Part shown: positions 1 through 12,123 of the stretch, one piece after another
How positions within the stretch are numbered: the first letter of the stretch is position 1
Layout of the letters: each line of letters begins with the position of its first letter
Source of the DNA: Saposhnikovia divaricata
Lineage: Eukaryota; Streptophyta; Magnoliopsida; Apiales; Apiaceae
Assembly: GCA_036435485.1 (NCBI GenBank)
Contig: CM071597.1
Coordinates: 169,986,147-170,050,146, forward strand
DNA length: 64,000 nucleotides
Direction: 5' to 3'
The notes under the pieces: model-generated
Databases searched by the model: none
What the model saw: the letters and a program-made list of their open reading frames with translations, nothing else
Told to the model about the DNA's origin: nothing
Position numbers and translations under genes: made by a program

Positions 1-3000
1 GAAAAAATACCACATCACTAAAATCGTTATATCTTGACATCCGTGCGATTGGAACGTCGAAAAAATAATTAAAAAAAATAGATTCATCATTCGGGACAAG
101 ACTAGTTAAAAGGAAGGTCCACTTTGACCGGTTTGACCGTTATAAAACCAAACCAAATAAATATAGGAAATTTTTGAAAAATTACCACATCACTAAAATC
201 ATTATATCTTGACATCCGTGCAATTGGAATGTCGAAAAACTAATTTAAAAAAATAGATTCATCATTCGGGACAAGACTAGTTAAAAGGAAGGTCGACTTT
301 GACCGGTTTGACCGTAATAAAACAAAACCAAATAAATATAGCAAATTTTTTGAAAAATTACCACATCACTAAAATCGTTATATCTTGACATCCGTGCGAT
401 TGGAACGTCGAAAAAATAATTAAAAAAAATAGATTCAACATTCGGGACAAGACTAGTTAAAAGGAAGGTCCACTTTGACCGGTTTGACCGTTATAAAACC
501 AAACCAAATAAATATAGGAAATTTTTTGAAAAATTACCACATCCCTAAAATCATTATATCTTGACATCCGTGCAATTGGAACGTCGAAAAACTAATTTAA
601 AAAAATAGATTCATCATTCGGGACAAGACTAGTTAAAAGGAAGGTCGACTTTGACCGGTTTGACCGTAATAAAACAAAACCAAATAAATATAGCAAATTT
701 GTTGAAAAATTACCACATCACTAAAATCGTTATATCTTGACATCCGTGCGATTGAAATGTCGAAAAAATAATTTAAAAAAATAGATTCATCATTCGGGAC
801 AAGACTAGTTAAAAGGAAGATCCACTTTGAGCGGTTTGACCGTTATAAAACCAAACCAAATAAATATAGGAAATTTTTTGAAAAATTACCACATCACTAA
901 AATCATTATATCTTGACATCCGTGCAATTGGAACGTCGAAAAAATAATTTAAAAAAATAGATTCATCATTCGGGACAAGACTATGTAAAAGGAAGGTCGA
1001 CTTTGACCGGTTTGACCGTAATAAAACAAAACCAAATAAATATAGGAAATTTTTTGAAAAATTACAACATCACTAAAATCGTTATATCTTGACATCCGTG
1101 TGATTGGAACGTTGAAAAAATAATTTAAAAAAATAGATTCATCTTTCGGGACAATACTAGTTAAAAGGAAGGACAACTTTGACCGGTTTGACCGTTATAA
1201 AACCAAACCAAATAAATATAGGAAATTTTTTGAAAAAATACCACATCATTAAAATCGTTATATCTTGACATCCGTGCGATTGGAACGTCGAAAAAATAAT
1301 TAAAAAAAATAGATTCATCATTCGGGACAAGACTAGTTAAAAGGAAGGTCCACTTTGACCGGTTTGACTGTTATAAAACCAAACCAAATAAATATAGGAA
1401 ATTTTTTGAAAAATTACCACATCACTAAAATCATTATATCTTGACATCCGTGCAATTGGAACGTCGAAAAATAATTTAAAAAAATCGATTCATCATTCGG
1501 GACAAGACTAGTTAAAAGGAAGGTCGACTTTGACCGGTTTGACCGTAATAAAACAAAACCAAATAAATATAGCAAATTTTTTGAAAAATTACCACATCAC
1601 TAAAATCGTTATATCTTGACATCCGAGTGATTGGAACGTCGAAAAAATAATTTAAAAAAATAGATTCATCATTCGGGACAAGACTAGTTAAAAGGAAGGT
1701 CAACTTTGACCGGTTTGACCGTTATAAAACCAAACCAAATAAATATAGGAAATTTTTTGAAAAATTACCACATCACTAAAATCATTATATCTTGACATCC
1801 GTGCAATTGGAACGTCGAAAAACTAATTTAAAAAAATAGATTCATCATTCGGGACAAGACTAGTTAAAAGGAAGGTCGACTTTGACCGGTTTGACCGTAA
1901 TAAAACAAAACCAAATAAATATAGCAAATTTGTTGAAAAATTACCACATCACTAAAATCGTTATATCTTGACATCCGTGCGATTGAAATGTCGAAAAAAT
2001 AATTTAAAAAAATAGATTCATCATTCGGGACAAGACTAGTTAAAAGGAAGATCCACTTTGAGCGGTTTGACCGTTATAAAACCAAACCAAATAAATATAG
2101 GAAATTTTTTGAAAAATTACCACATCACTAAAATCATTATATCTTGACATCCGTGCAATTGGAACGTCGAAAAAATAATTTAAAAAAATAGATTCATCAT
2201 TCGGGACAAGACTATGTAAAAGGAAGGTCGACTTTGACCGGTTTGACCGTAATAAAACAAAACCAAATAAATATAGGAAATTTTTTGAAAAATTACAACA
2301 TCACTAAAATCGTTATAACTTGACATCCGTGCGATTGGAACGTTGAAAAAATAATTTAAAAAAATAGATTCATCTTTCGGGACAATACTAGTTAAAAGGA
2401 AGGTCAACTTTGACCGGTTTGACCGTTATAAAACCAAACCAAATAAATATAGGAAATTTTTTGAAAAAATACCACATCACTAAAATCGTTATATCTTGAC
2501 ATCCGTGCGATTGGAACGTCGAAAAAATAATTAAAAAAAATAGATTCATCATTCGGGACAAGACTAGTTAAAAGGAAGGTCCACTTTGACTGGTTTGACT
2601 GTTATAAAACCAAACCAAATAAATATAGGAAATTTTTTGAAAAATTACCACATCACTAAAATCATTATATCTTGACATCCGTACAATTGGAACGTCGAAA
2701 AATAATTTAAAAAAATAGATTCATCATTCGGGACAAGACTAGTTAAAAGGAAGGTCGACTTTGACCGGTTTGACCGTAATAAAACAAAACCAAATAAATA
2801 TAGCAAATTTTTTGAAAAATTACCACATCACTAAAATCGTTATATCTTGACATCCGAGTGATTGGAATGTCGAAAAAATAATTTAAAAAAATAGATTCAT
2901 CATTCGGGACAAGACTAGTTAAAAGGAAGGTCAACTTTGACCGGTTTGACCGTTATAAAACCAAACCAAATAAATATAGGAAATTTTTTGAAAAATTACC

Positions 3001-4505
3001 ACATCACTAAAATCATTATATCTTGACATCCGTGCAATTGGAACGTCAAAAAACTAATTTAAAAAAATAGATTCATCATTCGGGACAAGACTAGTTAAAA
3101 GGAAGGTCGACTTTGACCGGTTTGACCGTTATAAAACCAAATCAAATAAATATAGGAAATTTTTTGAAAAAATACACATCACTAAAATCGTTATATCTTG
3201 ACATCCGTGCGATTGAAATGTCGAAAAAATAATTTAAAAAAATAGATTCATCATTCGGGACAAGACTAGTTAAAAGGAAGGTCCACTTTGAGCGGTCTGA
3301 CCGTTATAAAACCAAACCAAATAAATATAGGAAATTTTTTAAAAAATTACCACATCACTAAAATCATTATATCTTGACATCCGTACAATTGGAACGTCGA
3401 AAAAATAATTTAAAAAAATAGATTCATCATTCGGGACAAGACTAGTTAAAAGGAAGGTCGACTTTGACTGGTTTGACCGTTATAAAACCAAACCAAATAA
3501 ATATAGGAAATTTTTTGAAAAATTACCACATCACTAAAATCTTTATATCTTGACATCCGTGCGATTGGAACATCGAAAAAATAATTTTAAAAAATAGATT
3601 CATCTTTCGGGACAAGACTAGTTAAAAGGAAGGTCAACTTTGATCGGTTTGACCGTTATAAAACCAAACCAAATAAATATAGGAAATTTTTTGAAAAAAT
3701 ACCACATCACTAAAATCGTTATATCTTGACATCCGTGCGATTGGAACGTCGAAAAAATAATTAAAAAAGATAGATTCATCATTCGGGACAAGACTAGTTA
3801 AAAGGAAGGTCCACTTTGACCGGTTTGACCGTTATAAAACCAAACCAAATATATATAGGAAATTTTTTGAAAAATTACCACATCACTAAAATCATTATAT
3901 CTTGACATCCGTGCAATTGGAACGTCGAAAAATTAATTTAAAAAAATAGATTCATCATTCGGGACAAGACTAGTTAAAAGGAAGGTCTACTTTTACCGGT
4001 TTGACCGTAAGAAAACAAAACCAAATAAATATAGCAAATTTTTTGAAAAATTACCACATCACTAAAATCGTTATATCTTGACATCCGTGCGATTGGAACG
4101 TCGAAAAAATAATTTAAAAAAATAGATTCATCATTCGGGACAAGACTAGTTAAAAGGAAGGTCAACTTTGACCGGTTTGACCGTTATAAAACCAAACCAA
4201 ATGAATATAGGAAATTTTTTGAAAAATTACCACATCACAAAAATTGTTATATCTTGACATCCATGCGATTGGAATGTCCAAAAAATAATTTAAAAAAATA
4301 GATTCATCATTCGGGACAAGACTAGTTAGAAGGAAGGTCGACTTTGACCGGTTTGACCGTTATAAAACCAAACCAAATAAATATAGGAAATTTTTTGAAA
4401 AATTACCACATCACTAAAATTGTTATATCTTGACATCCATGCGATTGGAACGTCAAAAAATAATTTGAAAATATAGATTCATCATTCGGGACAAGACTAG
4501 TTAAT
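1..4505. repeat. Satellite array, ~176-bp monomer with 7-mer higher-order repeat
   Basis: About 25 tandem monomers of 174-176 bp. Successive copies of the landmark CCACATCACT start at 10, 185, 361 and 537. Each monomer also contains TTTGACCGGTTTGACCG, ATATCTTGACATCC and TTCGGGACAAGACTAG. Monomers alternate between two types, differing in GTAATAAAACAAAACC...AGCAAAT versus GTTATAAAACCAAACC...AGGAAAT. Private variants recur every seven monomers: the block at 949 recurs at 2,180, and the block near 281 recurs at 1,512, 2,743 and 3,974. The spacing is 1,231 bp each time. The array begins before the window. The short reading frames in it are low-complexity by-products of the repeat and I do not regard them as genes. 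Confidence 0.95.
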
Positions 4506-4560
4506 AAAATAACATTAATATCTAATGCAACACTTCAAACAGCAAAAGCAACACTACTCG
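4506..4560. repeat. CACTA-B subterminal repeat, part left of RT1
   Basis: This short stretch contains TCTAATGCAACACTTCAAA, the motif of the CACTA-B subterminal repeats, which resume at 14,842. It joins the satellite to the transposon end. The last five bases, ACTCG, are the target duplicated by RT1. Confidence 0.8.
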
Positions 4561-7428
4561 TGTAACACCCTACTATTATAACAATAAAAGTTGCATCTTA
4601 AACAATTCCAAATCATCTAAACGGCAATAAACCAATGTCAATAACCCAAATAAAAATACGAGGTTTGAAAATCCATAGTAACGAAACTAATAAAATTCGA
4701 AATCAACTAAATGAGTTCTCAAGATCAATAAATCTACTAAGCCAAAGATCTACTAACGACTAGGTGGCTCTCATCACTCTTCCCGCTTACCCCTATTTAC
4801 CTGCGGAAAGGAAACAATAAATAGTGAGCCTGCTGCTCTGTACAAATATAATCTAAATAAACTATGAAATATAAATATGAGTGGAACGTGTCTTACCAAC
4901 ACCGAGTTTTAAGTGAAAATGTGATAGAGATAAATTTGAAACAATTATCAATGGTATACGAATCAGTGCGATAATAATTTAAAACAATTGAGTTAACAAT
5001 GAAACTTAAATAAGGCTGAATAGCAAGTAAGGTGGGTACAATATGGGTCTCTTACACAAAACTATACTCGCTAACTCCAATCACCAGCGAAGTACAGGAC
5101 AATGGTTTCTTCTTCGGTAATCCAGAAGAAGAAATAAGGAATGTATAAAACATCCCAACAATACAATAGCGATCATGATCTAATCACATCTCATACCCCA
5201 GAGACGTGCTCGTATACTCACCCACCGATACGAGTAGGTGCCTAGTTCACCTTTACTCCGAACTCCATGTGAACATTGTCTGTGATTAACCCACACAGAT
5301 CGGTCTAAGAGCCCAACAAATAGGTTACAAAGGTTGCTTGACTCGTTGCACGAAACGAAACAAAATAAACAATGTCGCAAGAAAATGCGAAATAAAACAA
5401 TATATACGAGTCAAGACAACAATAAATCCAAAAATAGGGAATTCGAAACGAAACTGAGAATGTGTACAATTAGGTACACATTGAGTACAATAAGGTCTCA
5501 ATTTTAGAAAATGAACCGACAATAAATTTAATGAATACTTATTAATTAAAAGAGAGAACAAAGAATTCGTACCCGATATGAATGATGAGCCAATACTAAA
5601 TATCCGGGATCAGGTGTACCGCTAATAGTCCTTATTCGGTTCTAAAAACAAATTTTATGAATTTATATTAGCATATAGGCGCACTAATATATTTAATAAT
5701 TCATAAATTAAATACCAAATCAAAATACTATAGATTAATGTAATCTCTAAATTAATATGCATACAATTATAAATTAATACCCAGAAATATATTAATATAA
5801 TATAATCTCTCGGCCTACTAATTGAGTACTGACTTACTAACCAGTAATACAACAATCTCAAGCTTGTGGAATTCGGAAATAATAAAATATAAACTAACAA
5901 ATAAAATGATAACATAATCATAAACTAGCATATCAATCACATAAGCATAAGCTGGCCGAGAAATCAAAAATTAAAGAAAACCAAACATACTTTGAGAAAA
6001 ACAATATAACCGAGTTAAGTTTAATAACTGGTTGCATATTAATAACAAAAATAATAATAAAAATAGCAAAAATCAAATAGGTCGATATATTAGGCCAAAA
6101 CAATCATAATGCTACTAATATAGACGAAACCAAGTCACCAACATACAAATAAAATGCTCCACTTTCATTGACGTAAAACAACTACTTTTATCTAAAAAGG
6201 TCATTTATAAAAATATTTTAATTATAAAAGAAAATATAAACTAATTACAATATAAGTCTCACACTTTATTCATTAAATAGACAAGCTACTGCACTGACAC
6301 ATGACTCCTTATTATAAAAGCAACTTAGCCCTGCAATGGCTTTCAGTACACTTGGTCCACAAAGCCGGCAACAAATAAATTTAAAATACATCACAAATCA
6401 TCTCTCATGCATACAAACCAGAATAAACAATATATTAAGTAGGTAATAAGGTAATAAAATAGAAGCACCAGTACTAGATATCGATATTAGAAAAATGTAA
6501 AAAAAAAATCATATCTTTTTAAATATTTACAAAATGTTGAGACAACAAACCTTTAAATATGAATATACAAATCATAATTTAAAAGAATAATGAATATAAA
6601 CAATAAATTACTATAGTCGATACGAAGTCAAAAATAACAATAATTTGATTATAACCACGACACCTAACAATATATATATGATCAAATTTATTACACAAAA
6701 ACATAATAAAAAAACATGCATATATAAATTTGACGTAAAATTAAATTAAATTGGCAACTCTATATGTTACAATTTGTACGGTATAATTTTACAAATAAAA
6801 TAATAGCTTATAAGAGAGTAATTGGGAGCTTACTCTGATTCGGATTTAGAGACCCCAAAATTGAACCGGGTAGATTGGACACACACAAATGACACAATTC
6901 TGAAAAGAATGTTGAATCAATACATGTAAAGTATAACTTAATACTATAAAACTATATAGCACAATAAACCCACTTACCTCTCTACTACTCTAGTACCAAC
7001 AGAGTCTAGGATTTGGTTGGCCTACTCCCTTGTAGGTGAACACCTGGTATCAATATGTATCAATATATACATATTAAATAAACTAATAAAACAGACTAAT
7101 AGTAGAGGAACGTGTACATAATTTACTCGAAGATTACCTGAGCTTTTCTCTTGTTAATACTCTGTGTTCTAAACGTGGCTGTGCACCTCATATACGTGTA
7201 TTAACTTATATTTATAAACATATTACGATTAGCATAACCTCCTGGAAATAGCTGATAAAGTTGGATTCAATCACTTAAATTAAACTTATCATTAATAGTT
7301 GGAATTCGATTAAGAGTCCAACACTAGCTTCTAGATATTTCTAGAATATAATATAGGCAAATATATTTTAACACATGTTTTACAAATATTAATAACTTAA
7401 TAATTAACTAAAATATTGGGGTATTATA
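4561..7428 (-). repeat. RT1 left LTR (3' LTR in coding sense), 2,868 bp
   Basis: Begins TGTAACACCCTACTATTATA and ends GGGGTATTATA just before the purine-rich tract (as read on minus). This is the longer copy. It keeps about 155 bp near 7,255-7,410 that the right LTR has lost. Short reading frames inside (for example 5,325-5,561 and 5,655-5,921) are repeated in the other LTR and show no domain, so I do not call them genes. Confidence 0.95.
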
Positions 7429-10400
7429 TTCTTCCATCCTTAAAAGAATTTCGTCCTCGAAATTCAAATAACGCACCTGATTCGAAAAGATAAGGATATT
7501 TGGTGCGAACAGAATCTTCCATCTCCCACGTAGCTTCTCGAGCATCGTGATTTTTCCAAAGGACTTTCACAAAAGGAATAGTCATTTTACGTAAAATCCT
7601 TTCCTCTCGTGCCAATATAGCTTCAGCTTCCTCCTCACAAGATAAATCATCACCAAAGGTGTCTAAAGGATACTGAACAATGTGATGTGGATGATAAATA
7701 TACTTCCTCAAAACTGATGCATGAAAAACGTTGTGTACCCGCGACAATTGTGGTGGCAAAGCAACCCTATATGCTACTGCTCCAACTTTTTCGAGAATCT
7801 CAAAAGGACCAATATATCTCGGACTCAATTTACCTTTCTGACCAAAATGTTGAATGCCCTTCGTCGGAGATACTTTAAGAAAGACCTTATCTCCAACCTT
7901 AAACTCATACTCCCGTCTACCCTTATTTGCATAACTCTTTTGTCTGGATCGTGCTTGTCTGAGCTTCTCCAAAGCAAATGCTACCTTATCAGTAGTGATC
8001 TGAACCAAATTGGGACCTTCCAAAAGTTTCTCTCCCACTTCATTCCAACAAGTCGGTGTTCTACACTTGCGCCCGTACAATGCCTCAAAAGGAGCCATAC
8101 CAATGCTTGCCTGCCAACTATTATTCTATGCAAATTCAACCAGCGGTAAATACTCATCCCAATTTCCAAACCATTCCAATGCACAAGCTCGCAACATATC
8201 CTCTAAAGTCTGAATCGTCCTCTCTGACTGTCCATCTGACTGCGGATGAAAAGTTGTACTATAGTTCAACTTGGTACCCCATGCCTTTTGAAATCCTTGC
8301 CAAAATTTTGAAGTGAATCTTGGATCTCTGTCAGATACAATCGAAACTGGAATACCATGAAGTCTAACAATCTCATTCCTGTAGGCAAGTGCTAAACTCT
8401 CTAAAGACATGTTCCCACGAATCGCCAAAAAGTGAGCAGATTTAGTAAGCCTATCTACAATCACCCATATCACATCATTTTTCTTCAAAGTTCTAGGCAA
8501 TCCAATCACAAAATCCATGTAAATGTTTTCCCATTTCCATGTAGGCATTTCCAAAGGCTGTAACAATCCACTCGGTCTCTGATGCTCAATCTTCACCTGT
8601 TGACAAGTCAAACACCTCGAAACAAACTCAGCTATATCACGTTTCATACCTATCCACCAAAAGTGTTCCTTCACATCATGATACATCTTCGTTTCACCTG
8701 GATGAATAGAAAATGGTGATCGATGGGCTTCTTCCAATAGTTCCTCTCTAAGTTGCTTGTTATTAGGCACACACAATCGGTTACCCAACCAAATAATACC
8801 GTGATCATCACTTCGAAGTCCTGGTTGGTTCCCTGCTTCACTATCTCGTACCAGTTTGCACAATTCCTCATCACCATCTTGAGCTGCCTTAATCCTAGAG
8901 ATAAGACTAGGCTCGACATGCATACTTGCCACAATACCATCTGAGTCATGACAATAAAACTCCAAGCCAAACTTTTCAATCTCCCGCTGAAGAGGTCGTT
9001 GTTGTGTCACCAGCGCTGCCAGATTCCCAAAATTCTTCCTACTCAATGCATCTGCAACCTTGTTAGCTTTGCCTGGATGATACTGAATACTCACATCATA
9101 GTCCTTCAAAAGTTCAATCCATCTCCTCTGCCTTATATTAAGTTCCCTCTGTGTAAAGATGTACTTCAAACTTTTGTGGTCCGTAAATATCTCACATTTA
9201 TCACCGTACAAGTAGTGTCGCCATATCTTCAATGCAAAGATCACAGCTGCAAGCTCCAAATCATGTGTCGGATAGTTCACCTCGTAAGGTTTTAGTTGCC
9301 TCGAAGCATAGGCGATCACCTTTCCATGCTGCATCAGTACACAGCCAAGTCCCTTCTTTGAAGCATCACTGTAAATCACGTAACCACCCATTCCCGATGG
9401 TAGTGTCAAAACTGGAGATGTCACAAGTCTGTTCTTCAACTCTTGGAAACTAGCCTCACATTCCTCGGTCCATATGAACTTGTTACTTTTTCGAGTCAAC
9501 TGTGTCAATGGCATGGCAATAGTCGAGAAACCCTCAACAAAGCGATGATAATAACCAGTGAGTCCCAAGAAACTCCTAACCTCAGTAACTGTGCTAGGTC
9601 TTGGCCAATCGGTAATAGCCTCAACCTTAGCAGGATCCACTTTGATTCCATCTGCTGATACAATGTGTCCCAAAAAGGCAACTTGTTCGAGCCAAAATTC
9701 ACATTTCTGATACTTTGCATATAACTTGTTCTTCCGCAATATCTCCAATACAACTCGCAGATGCTCCTCGTGCTCTTTTTTAAACTTTGAATACACCAAA
9801 ATGTCATCGATAAATACGATCACGAACTTGTCAAGAAAATCTTTGAATACCCTGTTCATCAAGTCCATGAAAACTGCCGGTGCGTTAGTTAACCCAAAAG
9901 ACATAACAAGAAACTCGTAGTGCCCGTAGCGAGTCCTAAATGCGGTCTTCGGGATATCACTTTCCTTCACTCTCAACTGATGGTATCCTGAACGCAGATC
10001 AATCTTCGAAAAATATTTTGCTCCATGTAGCTGATCAAATAGGTCATCGATCCTAGGCAGTGGGTACTTATTCTTCACAGTGATTCTGTTCAACTCCCGA
10101 TAATCAATACAGAGCCTCATTGAACCGTCTTTCTTCTTCACAAATAAAACAGGTGCTCCCCAAGGGGAAACACTAGGCCGAATGAAACCTTTCTCCAGTA
10201 GTTCCTGCAATTGTTCCTTTAACTCTTGCAACTCTAGTGGAGCCATGCGATACGGAGCTTTAGAAATAGGTTGCGCACCAGGTAACAAATCAATAGAAAA
10301 TTCCACCTCTCGCGGTGGTGGTAGTCCATCCAAGTCGTCCGGAAATACATCTAGAAATTCGCAAACAACACTAACATCTTCAACTTTAGATTGGTCTTTG

Positions 10401-11968
10401 GAGGAATCAATCACATGAGCTAAATATTCCTCACAACCACGTGCAAGCATCCGTTTGGCCTTGATGGCCGTCACAAATTTCCCCAAACCACTGGGCGTAG
10501 AACCCTGGAACTCGAACTCAGGTGAATTTGGATCACCGAAAATTATTCTCTTTCCCTGATAATCAATAGTAGCCTTATGTCGCTCTAGCCAATCCATCCC
10601 CAAAATTACATCAAAGTCTCGCAACGGAATAGGTAAGAGATCCACAAATAATCTTCTATCCTCAACTATAACTACACAATCATGATACTGAGAGTTCACA
10701 AACATATTTCCCCCAATAGGGTTGCCAACAGAAAATTCAGTTGATAATGTAGTAGGTGTGATGCATAGATGTTTAGCATAAGATGTAGAGATAAATGAAT
10801 TTGTAGCACCAGTATCAAATAAAACTGTAGCATTCCTATTACCAATAGATATTGTTCCTGTAACGGTACCTGGGGTATTTGCAGCATCCTTTGCGGTGAT
10901 AGAAAAGACACGTCCACCATTCTTCTGATTATTCTTCCCATTCTGATCATTCTGGTCCGCAGATTTCTTCAATGGCACCTTGCAATCTCGAATAGTATGG
11001 CCTTTCTGGCCACAGTTGAAGCATGATCTAGTAAGCCAATAACAGACGCCACTGTGCATCTTCCCGCAATGCTCACAATTAGATTTTCCTCCGTTCTGAT
11101 TCCCAGCTTGAGTCCCTGACCTGTTCTGCTGGTTACCCTGATTTCCATTCCTCTGCTGAAAACGAGTGTTATACCTCTGCTCATTCTGTTTAAACCTGCC
11201 TACAACTCCTCCATTTTTCTGAAATCTAGAAGAATCATCTTCTCTCTTCCTTTTCTGGTTCTGCAAGTCTCTCTGTTTACGGAAATCAGTCTGATGAAGC
11301 TCCTGGTCTCTGGCACTATCTACCAAACTGTCCATAGTAGTGTAGCGGTTAGCTATGATGTGATTACGGATCGAAGTCTTCAGAGCCCACTTAAATTTCA
11401 TGATTTTATCTTCCTCTGTACCAGCAACTGACCGTGCATAGCCAGCTAACCTCTGAAACCTGATCTGAATGTCCGCCACAGATTCATCCTCCTTCTGAGT
11501 TATGCTTTGATATTCCCGAACATACTCCTCACGAATGCTGGCAGGAAAGTACCTATGATCAAACTGTGCCTTAAAAACATTCCAAGTGACAGTATTCTCG
11601 TATCCAGCTGCGTGGGAAGCCACAACTGACTTCCACCAAATGCTAGCATCCCCTTCAAGAAGGTAAATGCCAAAACGAGCCTTTTCCAGCTCAGAATAGT
11701 TAAGTACCCGAAAGATCTTCTCCATATGATCAATCCACGCTTCAGCATCCATGGGGGTCTTAGCCTCCTTGAAGCAATTAGGCCTTTGTTTCATAAAACG
11801 ATCAAACATAGTCTGGCCTTCTTGATTCTGTGTGTTACCACCAGGATTCTGCATTTGCTGAGCTGCCACCTGCTGCACCATATTCATAAAAGTGGTTTGA
11901 TCCATCACAATTTGCTGAGTAACATTTCCCCCAGTGTTTTGGTTTGTATTATATCTCCTTGGCGGCAT
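7424..11968 (-). pseudogene. RT1 gag-pol polyprotein, one nonsense codon in integrase
   Basis: A single frame encodes gag, protease, reverse transcriptase, RNase H, integrase and chromodomain. I take the start at 11,968 (MPPRRYN), about 140 nt after the PBS. An in-frame Met at 12,004 would add 12 residues. Numbering from 12,004: gag about 60-250; CCHC knuckle CFNCGQKGHTIRDC at 328-341; protease VLFDTGA at 394-400; RT about 600-775 with FIDD at 731-734; RNase H with SDASKKG near 879 and TDHKSL near 941; integrase HHCC with H1094, H1101, C1131 and C1134; DDE residues D1164, D1225 and E1261. At 8,126-8,128 a TAG replaces the Tyr expected before NNSWQA. The same frame continues for another 224 or more residues and ends in a chromodomain (LWKNHDAREATWE). 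The stop codon at 7,424-7,426 lies just inside the LTR. No frameshift was seen. Confidence 0.93.
7429..7443 (-). promoter_or_regulatory. RT1 polypurine tract
   Basis: On the minus strand this reads AAGGATGGAAGAA, directly upstream of the 3' LTR start TATAATACCCC. Position and purine content match a plus-strand DNA priming tract. It overlaps the last codons of pol. Confidence 0.75.
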
Positions 11969-12107
11969 TCTGCAAAAATTTTCGTGAGTGCATATACGAA
12001 ACAATCATATCACATATCGATATTAAGAGTCATAATTCTACCCATGCGAAGTCAACCCAACTCACAGGTCAATGCCTAAAGGACAGTCTACAGAACCTAA
12101 AACCTTA

Positions 12108-12119
12108 GCTCTGATACCA
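12108..12119 (-). promoter_or_regulatory. RT1 primer binding site, initiator Met tRNA
   Basis: On the minus strand the sequence just after the 5' LTR reads TGGTATCAGAGC. This is the complement of the 3' end of plant initiator tRNA-Met and the usual chromovirus PBS. It lies 4 nt inside the LTR boundary. Confidence 0.92.
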
Positions 12120-12123
12120 ACTT

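Noticed and set aside
949..4165. Repeated 63-75 aa minus-strand reading frames in the satellite
   Set aside because: They recur with the satellite period, have AT-driven composition (Tyr/Phe/Ile) and no domain. They are by-products of a repeat unit that happens to lack stops.
1..4505. CRISPR-like tandem repeat
   Set aside because: The whole 176-bp unit is repeated with no unique spacers, and the context is a plant genome.
5180..5921. Reading frames within the RT1 LTR
   Set aside because: Found in both LTR copies, hydrophobic AT-rich composition, no initiation context or domain.
8948..9658. Plus-strand frames opposite RT1 pol
   Set aside because: Antisense shadows of a long frame carrying clear RT, RNase H and integrase motifs.
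12108..12119. tRNA-like TGGTATCAGAGC segments as tRNA genes
   Set aside because: Only 12 bases complementary to a tRNA 3' end next to an LTR; these are primer binding sites (also at 40,579 and 56,759).
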